A DNA stretch of 64,000 nt from Promerops cafer (Eukaryota; Chordata; Aves; Passeriformes; Nectariniidae), in assembly GCA_013398275.1 (NCBI GenBank), contig VZSE01006253.1, positions 186,001 to 250,000 on the forward strand. The letters run 5' to 3'. The notes under the pieces were generated by a model that was not told where the DNA came from, made no database searches, and worked only from the letters and a program-made list of their open reading frames with translations. Shown one piece after another: positions 1-13,237 of the stretch. Both the position numbers and the translations under genes were made by a program. Every line of letters starts with the position of its first letter. Position 1 is the stretch's first letter.

Positions 1-686
1 AGTAAAAACATCAGGGAATTTATGGGAGAGGAGAGGAGAGGAGAGGAGAGGAGAGGAATATACTGACTATGTAACATTATTTAGGTCTGGAGTTAAAATA
101 AACAAGTATTAGAGGCGGGAGAAAAAAAAAGAATAGCAACCATAAAGAGAGAGGAGAATTGGAAAGAACAAGAGGTAGTAAAATGCAGGGGAAAAAGTAC
201 AAACAGTAGACAAACCAAATGAGGGAAAAGGCATGTTGATGGGCAGGTCAGGATTTTCTGTGTCTACACCAAGTTTATGATCAAGGCAGGGATTTAAAAA
301 AATGACTGCAATAAATTAGCCTTTTATGTCAGGGTGACAAAGGTGACTAAATAATTGATCCATTTTCAAAACAAAGATTACACAGCAGCTTCCACAGGTT
401 TTACGAGATTGTTCAAAAAGCTGACAACACTTAGATAGGTGTATCTCAGAGAAAACTCTCTCAAGATAACATCCTGAATCAACAGTTTAGGAGGGTAAGT
501 TCAGAAAAAACATTTCTGAGCATGGAAGTCTCAGGGATTTCTCAGCTGTCATTAGCTTAGACTTGGAATAAGGGCTAAGGTTGGGGTTATTTTTTGCGAG
601 GTGAATCAAAGCTTTTGGCCTGATCAAGAAGCCCACCATCACTGAGCCAAAAAGCTCCCATTGCCCACCTGGGGAGGGACACTTAC
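1..686 (-). other. FAT3: FAT3 intron (partial), downstream of the EGF2/EGF3 exon
   Basis: The intron begins at donor position 686 and runs out of the window. Apart from a (GAGAG) microsatellite near its left end, I see nothing else identifiable. Confidence 0.85.
25..57. repeat. (GAGAG)n pentanucleotide microsatellite
   Basis: About six perfect tandem copies of a five-base purine unit lie in the intron of FAT3. It is an ordinary simple repeat with no sign of function. Confidence 0.95.
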
Positions 687-840
687 GTTACTCCTGTCAG
701 GCCATTTTTGCAGTTGCAGATGAAAGCGTTGCCGATGGGATCGCATGAGCCTCCATTCCGGCAAGGATTTGGGAAGCAGGCTGTGATCTCTGACTCACAA
801 TTCCTTCCTGTAAACTGGGAGAGGCAATTGCAATGGTACC
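687..840 (-). CDS. FAT3: FAT3 exon, end of EGF2 and EGF3
   Basis: The 154 nt exon follows acceptor ctcccag and ends at donor gtaagt (phase 1 in, 2 out). It reads GYHCNCLSQFTGRNCESEI, finishing EGF2, then TACFPNPCRNGGSCDPIGN and AFICNCKNGLTGVT, which is most of EGF3; its last cysteine must come from the next exon, to the left of the window. C-x-NGGSC and C-x-C-x-GLTG are standard EGF signatures. This is the most C-terminal part of FAT3 present here. The remaining EGF module, transmembrane helix and cytoplasmic tail, which in FAT3 carries Ena/VASP-type partner sites by family knowledge, lie outside. Confidence 0.95.
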
Positions 841-3800
841 CTGGGAGGTGAGGGACAAGAGAGGGAAATTAGACTCCTACTGCTGAGTCTGTCTAAAAGC
901 GAGAGGATCCATCTGGCTGCTTTACACCGAAAAACAAATTGTACTGTGGGGGCAAGGGGATGTTTACACTCATTCTGGTTTGTCCATGTGGTCCACACTA
1001 ATGCTAGTCAAGAGTCTGTCTATCTGAGATGCCCAGACAATCAGAGCTCATGTCTACAACCAGGGACCAGAGGCTGCAGCCCAGACCATCCCAATTGTCA
1101 TGATTCAGGTAAGAATAAATGTGATTTGTGAACACCTTTTAAGAAAGATAACAAGAAATATTCTAGACCAAGGGTGTATTTCCCAGCTTTTTCAAAATGT
1201 TTGCTGATAGCAGCAGTCTAGTCTCCTTTTGGGGCTTCACTGATGAACAAATACATCAGCTGAGAGCTTTTCCATCTCTGCCCTTTAAAAGGACAACACA
1301 GTGGGGATGTGACAGTAATAAAACACCAGTTTTATAAAGTGCGTCATCAAGGCAGAAACTATAAACTTCAAAATGCCAGCTGACCTGGGCAATACCAGCC
1401 CTAAGCAGAGCTGATTATGTTCAGTGTGTGCAATCAAATTCTGATTAATCACTGACTGCAATTCATCAGACATAACAACATTCACATGGAGGGGGACCCT
1501 GTCAGGGATTGAAGTCGCACTTCTATGTTTTTTGCCAGCACAGCGGCAACATCGAAATTTAAAAAAAAAAACAGAAAACAAACGTTTTAAACACATCAGT
1601 TCACTCTGCCAACTATCAAATGACAAATCTCTTTCTTCTTTTTCTCTCCTTGTGAGTTCATATGGCACAGTGCCATTAATAAAAGCTTTATTTAAGGTCA
1701 CAAAGAAATCCAGTGAGGCAGTGCATCTCTTAATGTTGGGGACTGGATATAGAAATCTGACTGCTTTTTTGCTTGAAAAGAGCATGGAACACGTAGGCTG
1801 GGAAAGCCGTGAGATGGCTAAGACAGTCCCTGAAGTGGAAGACTCCTAAGTTAGAGCTGCTGAACCAGCAAAATTTTCCTGGACGTCTGTAAAAAAACTT
1901 TGGCTGATCTTTTAAAAAGTTCCTTATATAATCCAAATGTCCTAAACAGATGTGTAGGCAAGGTTCAAGCTCCAGTTATGGGGTTCACATACTAACTGAA
2001 TATAGCATATTAAGCAACTAAAACAAGGAACCTTCCTGCCATTAATACAGCTGCAGTTAGAACTGAAATGGTTGAGTGCAACTCAATTCAGTGTCAAAAT
2101 TATTGGCAATCAAGCTGATGTAGTGGAAATATCATGTCTCAGTGGTGAGCCTTTTAAACATATTTTTAAAAACTTTCTATATCTATACATCTGGAAAAAA
2201 CCCCAAATACTTGTTTTAAAATTTACTCTTTCTGCAAACATGGCAGGAATTTCCAGCACAGTTACAAGGAAAAGAATTTCATGAAAACAATATGGAAAAA
2301 CCCACTGGGGGCATAAGGAAAAAGCAATTCTGCATCAAGACTCCCACATCTTTTATATCTTATACGGTTCAATTCGCCTTGTTCAGTTACTCTAATTGAA
2401 TTCTTTCATGAGGACAGGCTTTTGAGAATAAACTTGAAACCAGACTTGCTGGCATACTCAGTCAAGAGTCCAATACTATTTAATTGAAGATAAATGAAAT
2501 AGATACTCAAATATCATGCTGTTTCATTGTCCTGCTACAAGAAGGGAGACAGACACACTGATCTTTCCAAGGTTACAGAGTTAAGAAGATAAATTACTCA
2601 ACTTCTGGGCTTCCCAGAAAGCATGTTTAGTCAGCATCAGTAAGATGGGACTATTTCTTTTTGTGTCTTAAAAATATCTCACTCAGACAATGTGAACAGC
2701 TTTCTGGACCTACAGTGATCTGGGTCTGAAGAATTACAAACCTGTGACTGTAGGTAGAATTCACAGCTTGAATAAATAAGGCTGTTTCAGTGCTTTCTTT
2801 TTATGACTGAACAGTGACATCTATAGTTCAAAAATTTACAGTAATGTTTTATATTTTTTTACAGTCTCAATGAGTTTAAGCAAAAGGAAAATGTTCAATT
2901 CAAATATAAACCACTTTATTCATAATAAATTCTGTTGCCTTATATAACAGCAGAATATGTATGTTATTCTATTTGTTACCTAATATTTTATAAACCTCGG
3001 TAATTCTAAAGTGATGTTAAAAGCCAAGTTTCTGTTGTTTCTAAACCAAGTTCTTAGGTGCCAATCATTTGTAAGACAAAGCCTTCGAATCACTTTCCTT
3101 TCATGTGTTATGTTTGTTTCAGCAAAGTTTTAAGTTCTGTAACATATTCTGTTTACATTTGTTCGTTATAGAAAACTGAAGAAGTATTGCTTTGATTAAA
3201 AAAAATAGTTTTACCACCAGCTATAAAAGAAGCATGGATTTATGCATTTTATACTAAGAAGAGATGAAACTGAATGCACCAGATGGGTCAGAGCCCTGTC
3301 CAGCAGTATATGAAAAGGTCCAAAATACAAGTCTGCTTCTGAAAGCCTACATTTTTCTCACAATTCGATTTAATGATGGTGGAACACACATCAAATATTA
3401 GAAGACTAAAGTATTCACTATAGATTTTAAGTCTAAGGATCAAAGTTAGAAATCAAGAAGGCACTAAAACAAGACAGTATTAAATTACCACATTTATCAC
3501 TGGTGTTTCCACTCGTTGGATTCACTGCCACACACCTGCCAAGTCCAATCCACTGGCAAAAGACACAGACCTGTTCCATGACACACATGCTCAGAGCTGT
3601 AGAGCATTCACCCGGGAGGTCTCCAACACAGCAAAGCATATGTCAAAATTCATGGAGTAGGGAAGAGAGGTGCTGGTATGATGGCTCAGTAGACAGCATA
3701 TAGCAGCTCAGCCAGAAGACCCGCCAGACCTTTAATCCTTCTCCAAACCTCCCAGCAGAGGCTGTAATTTTGCTGGCTACTTCATATTTTAGCCACATGG

Positions 3801-6800
3801 CTGTGGACAAAGGTAAATTGTAAAGAAAACCCCTCTGGCTGGGAGTGTATCTTGGGTCTAATAAAGGATTTTTATTATACTTCTAATTTAATATCCTGCT
3901 AATGTACCATTGATTTCTTCCCTCCGGTTTAGAACAAGAATAACAAGCCAACTTCTCATATTCAAGGATGAGAAAAGGCACAGCGTCCTGTCCTCTCAGC
4001 AAGGGATGAAAAATCTCTTTTTAACAATGGAGGGCTTGATCCTGTTCACAATGAAAGCACTTAAGTCTTGGAAATTCATTAGCATTTAAGATCATACAGT
4101 CCATCTCCGCTTCCTCTAAGAGGAATGAATATTTCATTCCTAGAAATGTTGATCTGCATTCTCCAAGGCAGCAAATTTTGTGATGTCACCACTGTATTTC
4201 TTCAGAGGGAGTCAGTGGAAAAACACAGGAAGCTCTGGAAAACACCTCTGAAATGCTTCTAGGGTGGGACCACAACATTCTCAGCATGTGCCACAGCAGC
4301 ATGTACCAATAGCTGACCTAAGAGAAACAACAAGCTAGGAGCAACAATACAGCCTTTTTAGGCTGTATCTACACTAACAAGTCCTGCAGAGCAGCAGCAG
4401 TGGGTCTGTGGAGCCAAGCAGCTGGCGCTGAGGACCCTCATTGTGTGCAGCTCAGGGCTTTGGGACCAGCTGTCTTCCAGTTCAGCCCAGTCCTTCCCTC
4501 TGAGACCTTGCCTCTCCACAGTGAGAAGTGAAGCCCAGGGAGAGATGATGATCAGAAGATTCGCATCAAATATCATTCATAACCTGAAACATTATGTAGA
4601 CACAGGTCTACACATTGTCTCGTGCTTACTGGTTGTTTTATAAGTCTTCTCTCATGCTCCTTCATTAATCTGAGTTTTCTCTACACAATTAAATCTCACC
4701 TTCTCACTGTGTCTCAAACAGCTTCTCTTACGGCTCTCTTGGCATGTCCCTATCCAGAGGAAAAGGTGTTTTTTCATCCCAGACCTTGCTGAAGAGCAAC
4801 ATGCAGTAAGACAGGACACCACACAGGCTCCCTGCCTATACCTGTGTTTGCTTGGCACTTAAGAAGCAGAGGCAGTGCACAAGGCAGGCACGGTGCCATC
4901 AGCAGATGGGGTGTCGTTATGTAGCAAACATCTCTGTTGGTAGCATTCCCGGCCTGAGCATCTGAACGTCTGTCTATCCTAAGGTTTACTTGGCTTTATT
5001 AAAGAGGATCCTCCGAACTGCTGCCAATTTTTTTTTTTCTGAACATGTGTATGCTCCTGTTTCTATCCAGCCCATGCAAGACAGGCTGCCTTTTATTTGT
5101 TAACGTGCTTTGGCTTTTCAGTTTGTCTCTCTGTGTAGTTTCTCTCCCTGCTGTGCAGCTAGACCTGACAAACTCGATGTCCAGAAACAGCCCTGCCCTT
5201 GGCATTGACCACACAGTGTTACACACCAAGTTAACTGATGAGAACTACTGAAGGTGAAGAGGACCTCTCCCAGCATTTGTATTTTGGTAGGTCTATAGTC
5301 AAACCAGGCCACCTTCAAGTAGTGCGTGTTCTCCAGCCATACACAGTCCTGCCACTCCAGATTTAACTTCTCTGTCTTCAAACAGATCATTGCCTCCTGC
5401 CACTTGTTGGTATGAAAATGAACCTCAGTCTTTGCTGAACCAATGCTTTCTATGAGAGGATTGGCATGTATGTGCTTTTAAAGTGGGAATTCAAGAACAG
5501 ATGCCTATAATCATAGCTAAAAAAAGGTTAAACACCCCCAAAATTTCTGAAAAAGCTTTAAAAAAATAATTGATGTGCATTTGGTACACTTAGATCACAG
5601 TATGCTGGGTTGTTTGTGTGTGTGAAAAAGCAAGATCAAGAACATTAGTAAGACCAGGTCAGTGGTATTATTACACTAATTTTCCCTTATTTCTTTGTTA
5701 TGAACTACTTGATCCTCAAAACCAGCCATGAGGAATGTTACCAACAGCATTTAAAATATGTATTAAACCCACCACCCAATTGCCGTGTTGCAATTTCTCC
5801 TCCCTTTGGATTTTAGCTCTGTTCCTGAAAAAAAAAAAAAAGCCAAAAAAGAATAGAAGAAAAGTGAAGAGTGGGAAAAGCAAAGTGACTTTATGTCCTC
5901 ACACTCTGCCCACAGTCCTTGACTCAGTAGATATTTCCGCTCAAATGCTTCATGTTCAAATAAAATCGCCTACTCATATAAGCCATTTACTTTGATCAAA
6001 GCCAGATGTATATAGGACTGATCAAATTAAAAGGAAGTAACTATACTTATAATTGCAGGCTTTACAAGAATGAGGTTCCTCTCTGTGGTTGAAAACCTTG
6101 GTGCAGCCTTTGCATGTGATTACAGTAAAGCTTTCTATTGCTGAGATTGCTCATGCCATTACTCATGCAGACAAACATACATTTACTATTGGCAGCCCTG
6201 GAAGTGCTACACTATTATTAAGGTTGTGTGACATTTCCCATTTTAAGACCTCATATTCAGCAGCTTATAGCTTAACCACACTTTAAACACTTGGTTGAAT
6301 TTTCTTTGGAAATTTCAGTTCAAACAGCCAAGCTGTTTCTGAAAATCATGCTGTTCATCAGGTTTCAAAATGCTAACTTTCTTTAAAAATAGCTTTACTG
6401 ACCAATACTACTGAAAAGTATGGAAGAATGTGGCCTATACTTCAGGGCTGTGGTTTCCACTGTCTCCCAAGAAAACTGTCCTAAGACTGACTATGTCTCC
6501 TTCTGCTATGAGTCTCCTGAGCTGTGAGATCTAGTGAGTGCTCACCCCCCTCTGTCAACCCCTATTTAAGCATGCACTGGATCTCCCCATGGGGTCTCTG
6601 GACATGCAGTCCCTCCCTCTTGAACTGCCCTCATCACTTGGCCAACACTGTTGCCATGAGAGCAAGCAGAGGTTCATGTCATGGTCACTTTCTGCTGGCT
6701 CAGAAAACAGAGTTTAAAAGCAGAGAGGCTTTTCTGCACTCTTGGGAGTTCCCATCTGAGCTGTCTGTGCTCTGTCATACAGGCAGAGATCCCCATTCTG

Positions 6801-9800
6801 CCCTGTTCCATATGCAGAGGGCAGGCAGAAAGAGACACTGTGGGTCAGCTGAGCCCTGTGCCCGCCCTACCTTGGGGCAAGACCTCTGTGGTCAGTCCTG
6901 AGCTCTGTGCAGCCCAGGCACAGCCCTGCCCTGTGCCAGGTGCTGTGAAGCTGCTGGGAATGTATCTGTCCAAACTCCAACAGCAGCAGCATGGACACAC
7001 AGAGTGTGCATACAGAGCACTTCCCCAAACAGGGCCATGGTATGACCCTATTCCCATAACCACAGGATGAAGTGAAAGGCAATTGAGGCAGCTTTTTTAT
7101 TAATGGTGAACAGGGCAGTAGGCATTTCTACTGAAAGAAGATCTCACAATAGGAACACTGTTATAGAGGTTTGTGTTGTAGATGTTCAATTTATGCAAAT
7201 TATATGTAAATTAGACATGGCCTCTTTGACTTCTGGTATGTAGCCAGCAACTCTTTCATGTTGGGTAACCTTTGCTTGACTGTTCTCTTCTTAAGTTAGC
7301 TATAAATCTCAGCTTTCTTTTTCTCTCTCCTAATTTTCTCGTAAAGCACAGTAGGTTGTCCATAACAAAAAAGATGCTAACAGTATATGAAATCTGCTTT
7401 CTAAAATTTGAATTAGAGGGTGTATTTATTAAAACAAATCTTATGCCAAATACCCTCTGTTTAGGAAAAGGAATATTATTCTCCAAAAACTGAAAAAGGA
7501 GGATAATATCATAGAAAATATTTGTCAAGAGATTCTGATGCTACTGAATGCCCTGTGATTGGGAAAAGGACCTTTGCATGGTATATTTTTCCATTCTTCC
7601 CCTCACCAAAAAAGAAAAAAGCTGCCATTTTCATTCTTAAGGAAATTCTTTAAAAAATGAAGTTTTTTTTTTTTTTATTTTAAATGGAAGTCAGCTGCTA
7701 ACATCTATGTCAGCAAGTGCAATGGTTGACGGTTCTTAAATGCACATGGCAATTTTTGGCTCTGCAACTAGGACTTGCAATGCTGTTGGACTCTTGTGCT
7801 CTTAGAATTTAATTATGTGGCCTTTCACCATATGGAGGACACTAACAACAGAATTGTTTTGCCTAGTGGAAGCAAAAATCCCCACGCCTTCTCCTTAAGG
7901 GCTGGGCTGTAGAACCACCGACATACAGTCAGGGCCCATTGCACTGGAATTATGGCTTTATAACAATCCTTTATTTACACACACTGCTGAGACAGTAAAA
8001 ACAGCAAACAGATTTTTTGACGGCAGGCAGCCAAAACATCCCTGCAGGGCACATGCCCCTCGCTGAGGCAGGAACACAGGCAAGTTAAATCAGTTCTGTG
8101 ACTGCTTTCCAGCAGCGAATTTTGTTGACATGAAAGTGGTATTTGCCATTCCAGTTATAAGATGGGTCCAAACTTTAGGGCTGCTTGTTTCTCCCCTACC
8201 CAGTGTCTCCCGTCAGTCTGAACTGGCATGCACATGGTGCTGGGGAAAAAAATAATTACTGTAAGGAGTTCTGTTAGAAAGGTTTCAATTTACTCATCAT
8301 GAGATTGCTGAGCAATACTGTAAATAGACTCAAATAAAATCAATAGAATAAACTGTTCTCATGCTTCCCAGGATGTGAGGTGAATGGTTAACCTCATTTA
8401 TTATATGGACTCTGAATCAAAGCCATCATACATATGTTCCTGTACATACTACGGCCACATTTCCTAGGAATTTCAATAATCATGCTTAGCAATTCTTCCA
8501 GTGGCTGCAGCATCTTTCTGTCTCAGAATTATTTTCTTTTCCCCTTGTTGTGCAGCCCTCCCTTTCCCTCCCTCCCTTGGTAAATAAAGACCCTTAAAGA
8601 CAAACACACATGCAGCAATATTTCTCCTCATGCCCCACAACACATCCTGGATTGCCAGGGCTGTGCTTCATTCCTTCTAACTGTCCTCCCATTCCTTTCC
8701 ATCAACAGCAAAGCCGATAGTATCCCTGATGCATCATTTGTGATAGCATGGGAGAAGAGGTGGCTGAATCAAACCCGAAGATCCAGAGGGGATGCTAGCT
8801 GAGACAGCCCAGCATGGACAAATCCACATTTTCAGGACTTTATAAGAGTGGGGCTATCCAACTGAGAAACTTACCACAGTTTTGCTCAGATCTCACCACA
8901 TGTCAGTCTTGAACTGATCTGAAGTTTAGACCTAAAAAATATCTGTGTGGTGGAGGGGACTCAGAAAGGAAATATGAGAGTCAGGCTTAAACTAATGAAA
9001 AACAGAAATAATAACTATGGGTGCAAGGGAATTGCATGGACACATTAAAGCAGAAAGCCCTGGGACAGTGGTTAAATGCTTCATAAAACAAGAGTTTAGC
9101 GGGAACTTCCCGAGAGAACCATGACCAAAACTCACTGACTGTAAGTGGATGGAAAGCCTCAAACTTGCAGAAAACCTCTCTGTTGAGAAACCTCCTTTTC
9201 AGAGGAAGTTTTATTCTCCCAGAAAAGGTGTGCAATGATGCATGTCAATACAGTACGGGGAATTGGAAGGGAAACTCCTACACTGCAGGAAGAGAACTGC
9301 CCAAGAGGGAATGTTCTACATGCGTGCCATTTGCTTTTCTCCTGCTAACATGCTGACAGTTCTGGTAACTTGTGCACTGCAGTAAGTCACTGGTATCAAA
9401 TCACACAAACCACCACATAACCACTGGATAGGAAACTCCAACACAAGCACAGTTTAAATCAATTCCCTATAAAATTTGGATAATATTACTTAAACCTTAG
9501 AGCACTCAGGCCTCCGAGAAAGCTGTAAAATACAGTTCAGGGGGGTTTATACTGGGCTCAACTTGCTATTTTCCATGCAGACATGTAATCAAATTACTCA
9601 CTTATGAAAGGGCAAAGGTGTTTGTGGACAGCTCAGTAATTATTTGTGACAGCTTTGGAAACAGAGTAAGGCAACACTGCTGTTGCATCTGTGATGGACA
9701 TTTCAAATCACCATCTTTGTCTACAGCCCACAATACTGTAAGGATGCTGTAAATGGATTCTGAAAAATCCTGCTGAACATTACAATAATTGTAATTCTAT

Positions 9801-10054
9801 TGGTTTCTATAGAAATAGGATTATACTAACGGCCAATAAATCAATTTCCTCCCGGAACACTAATGCAATAAGAAGGGGCACCATTTCACTGTTATTTATA
9901 GAGCAAACAGCTTTTACCCAATTTGCAATACCTATCAGAGTTTTATAGAGTTCATGAGATTTTTCAAGCATGTTGCTGCATAAAACCATCTCTGGCAATA
10001 AATTACAGAGGAAAACAGGGAGGGGGAAGCCCATAAAGTAATGAAAACATTTAC
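841..10054 (-). other. FAT3: FAT3 intron, 9.2 kb
   Basis: This intron separates the laminin-G/EGF2 exon from the EGF2/EGF3 exon. It is mostly unremarkable AT-rich DNA. A more GC-rich stretch lies around 6540-7070, where several overlapping open frames exist but none resembles a protein. A block near 1300-1700 holds the longest non-exonic open frame (166 codons, minus strand), also unlike any family. An octamer-like ATGCAAAT sits at 7193-7200. I identified no mobile element with confidence. Confidence 0.85.
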
Positions 10055-10523
10055 CACCAGATGGCACGGCAGTACAGGTGCCGCCGTTCTGGCAGGGGTG
10101 TCTCTCACAGGCATCGGGATACAGGACGCAGCCAAGCTTTAATTCCGTCAGGCCAACCACTTCTGCGAAGCTGCTGCGCTTGTTCTGGAGTGGCAGCTCG
10201 TTGTTATTTAGGACTACTGAGTCCAGGCAGCCCTGGAAGCCGCTCAGGACCTGCGTTGTCCTCTTGTCAGTCAGGCTGCGGACGTTATCCACTTGGACCT
10301 GGGCGCCGAAGTAGACGGAGCTATCTGTGCTGAGTGTCTGAAAGTAGAGGGGGGCTTTGCGGCGCTCCACGTAGCTGTCGTCCAGGGACAAGCTCGTGAA
10401 ATTGCGGTTCAGCTCCAGGAAGACCGAATGCCAGCTTCCATCATTAACCGCCCTGCCAGAAATTCCCAGGATTCCCGGGCCACTTCCACAATCCAACTGG
10501 AACCAGAGTTTGCCATCGACAAT
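10055..10523 (-). CDS. FAT3: FAT3 exon, rest of laminin-G domain and start of EGF2
   Basis: The 469 nt exon follows acceptor cctgcag and ends at donor gtaaat (phase 0 in, 1 out). It continues the laminin-G domain with IVDGKLWFQLDCGSGPGIL, VNDGSWHSVFLELNRNFTSL, SLDDSYVERR and SGFQGCLDSVVLNNNELPL. DG-WH and GC-x-D are standard laminin-G landmarks. It ends with GCVLYPDACERHPCQNGG and TCTAVPSGG, which opens the second EGF-like module. Third positions and CpG content are higher here than in the giant exon. The boundary at PSGG was chosen because the next exon begins with YHCNC, completing the EGF cysteine pattern in frame. Confidence 0.96.
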
Positions 10524-12004
10524 CTGCAGGAGGAAAACAGAAATCAAACCACTTCAGGCGCTCAGCTGTCTCATAATATGCTCTCACAGAAAATCTGGAA
10601 GCACAGAGAACTTCTAGACAGTCTCTGCACACTGTTAAAGCTGTTCTCCTACACGACACTAAAACAGCAAAAAGCTGTGCCTTTATCATGAGCAAAAAAA
10701 ATATAAGGTGGAAAATACCAGCTTACTTTGAATTTGCCCAAAGCCAATTACTGCAGGAAAACGAAAAATATAAAAAATCATATTGGTGCAGAACACGGGT
10801 GAAAACCAGTATAATTGTATGTTTTGCTGAACAGGATATGGACTTGAGGACCCTTGTTCTGCTCTTGGCTCTGCTGTTGAACAGCTGTGTCTCTCTCAGC
10901 AAGTCAGAGAGTTGTGATTCTGCCCCCAGTGGTTGATGTATTCAAAAGGACAGTCAGGGCTCAGGATCACCTCTTAGTGTTTGAGAGGCTTGTGGCAAAG
11001 TCAATGCCCCCCCTTTCAGCTGATGATGTTAGATACTCCGCTCATGCAGACATCCTGTGCTTCTGTAACCTTTAGGAGCATCTCAACGAGGTGTGGAATT
11101 GCCTCTAAACATCTTAAGTTCAGTATCTCTAATTATAACAGTAAGATACTAGTTGACCAAAAGTCAGTTATTTCCCAAAGATGCTACACAATCCGCGCTG
11201 TGCATACCTCACAGATGACATAAGATGGGTCTTACTTTTCTTTCTTTCCTAATATTTATGCTGGACTCATGGATTTAGAGAGTTTGTAGGGGATTTCTCA
11301 CTCTCCTTCCTGTCTCTCACCCAACCCAAGTCCTCATAAAGGGAAAATCTGTGCTAACCTGCTGGGGCAGGCAAAGTGCAGAGTGAGGGAATGGGTATGA
11401 AGGGCTGCTTTCCTGATTAGCAGTTTACCCAAAGATTTTAGGTTTCTCTAACAGATGGCATATAAGTTTAAAATGGCTGACAAGGTTGGAAATAATTTCT
11501 TATGACACATTAATTGGATTCAAGTTCTCTGAAAGCTCTTCCAAGAATTTTACCTTTATGTCATGCTCTAGAAGTATTTATTTCTGCAAACCCCATTTCA
11601 AGACAGTTCTGTCCCATTATTTATCCCCCTGAAAAGTTCAGGTGCTGTGTCATTTTCCACCCTTCCAGGCAGCTCACATTGTCCTCTCACTGGTGTATCT
11701 GTTACAGAGTCTGACTGCTCTTCCCAGTGAGAGAAGAGCTGCCACAGCTGTCAATGCAAGAACCCCACAGAGCTTTGGTGGCCTGCTGAATTGGCATGAC
11801 AAATGCAGATGTGAGGATGCTGCAGTGTGTCCATCTGCCTTTGGCCATTTTTGGTCATTTCTAGCATGAACAGTCATGTTAGATGAAGACATCCTTTGGC
11901 ATGTGACTATGTGCTCAAACTCTTCTCAGCCAGGCTCCCTGATGTGGCTTGAAGGTAAACAGGGAAGTGTTAATGTACAGGAGCAGACCGAGCTGTCGTG
12001 CCAT

Positions 12005-12042
12005 TATCAGAATTTTATGTCCTTGGACATAAAATTCTGATA
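12005..12042. repeat. Perfect inverted repeat, 18-bp arms, 2-bp spacer
   Basis: TATCAGAATTTTATGTCC is followed by TT and then by its exact reverse complement, so the whole 38 bp can fold into a tight hairpin. No flanking target duplication is obvious and the arms do not extend beyond 18 bp. See findings. Confidence 0.97.
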
Positions 12043-12084
12043 GGCTGACAAATCTACCTGGAGAAAAACTAAGGGTAAAATCTT

Positions 12085-12100
12085 GAGATCTGCAGATCTC
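12085..12100. repeat. Perfect 16-bp palindrome
   Basis: GAGATCTGCAGATCTC reads the same on both strands with no spacer. It lies only 42 bp from the longer inverted repeat at 12005-12042. Confidence 0.97.
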
Positions 12101-13237
12101 TGGATTTCCTTCTACTTTGAAAATCCTTGGTTTCTTGACTGGCTGACTCTGAACTGGACCTCAAGCCCAAACACACTGGGCAATCAGGGTATAAACCACA
12201 TCAATCCTCTGCTTGGTGATTGCTCGGCAGCATGGACACAGAGGTGCTAAGCATGGGGCAAGCTCCCTATAGATGCCAGCTGCCCGCTTACTCTGCCTGG
12301 TATGGGGGAGTGTACAGGAATGAATACACACATAGAAGGAGCCAAGGGAAGGAGCTAGAATTAGCCCCTGCTATGAACAACTGTCTGTTTTGAAGTCCCT
12401 GATCTGTAGGATGTAATGAAACTGAGAAGAAATCAGATCTATGACTGTAATACATGCTTAACGGATGGATGTTGCTTGATACTCCTACAGCTCAATCAAA
12501 AAAGGCAAATGGATGTATAAAATAATGAGTCTGCATCATTTTTCATTAAAAAACATTTTCTTATAGGACTCAAAACTCAGCCATAAACAGTTTCTGTAGA
12601 TTGAAGTTGGGTCTGTTAAAGCATATTCTCAGGAGGAATCTTGGTAAACAAGATGCCCTGATAAACAGAGAATTTTTTCTCTCCAGAGACAGAGCAGTAG
12701 TTTCTTTCCTCCCTGTGCAACAAAACAGTCCATAAGCATTGAAGGTGCTGCTCAGGAAGTGTGGTCTGTCTCACCAGGAACACAAATTAAACAGAAAAAT
12801 GCATGCCAACATACTACACTTCGAAAAACAGCCATCAGTGGATAAGCAGATAACTTGCTGCTTACTCCTATGGAAACTCTTCTAATGATTGTGTATAATA
12901 CACATATACCTCCCCTATGACTTCTTATGCCCTGAAGGACCTACTGCCTGCATGTCTATTACTCTTACTCACAGAACATGTTTTTCCAATTATCTTTATA
13001 AATACAACACCACATTTGAGCACCTGGGATAAATATTACACCATTTGTATACAGGAAACTATGATCTAAAAGATTTGCCATTAAAATATGTTTTATACAT
13101 CTTTCTCATCCACTTTTATTTCTTTCTACCAGCAGATGATCTGACATACACAGTAAATATATATTGTCTGAAGGGTTAAGTTTCCTTCCTGTTATTGAAG
13201 AAACACGAGTAACCTCTAACTAGAGTGAAAGATGGAA

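Noticed and set aside
2505..2640. Possible MIR-like fragment (ccaaggttacagagttaag)
   Set aside because: Only one short word fits; not enough to support a repeat call.
4020..4090. Possible fragment of the palindromic sauropsid repeat (gggcttgatcctgtt)
   Set aside because: Only one arm-like word is seen; too short to call.
6524..7082. Several overlapping open frames on both strands in a GC-richer stretch
   Set aside because: Explained by local base composition lowering stop-codon density; no protein similarity recognised.
10061..10691. Plus-strand open frames of 70-130 codons antisense to the laminin-G exon
   Set aside because: They are shadows of the CpG-rich coding exon and have no protein-family resemblance.
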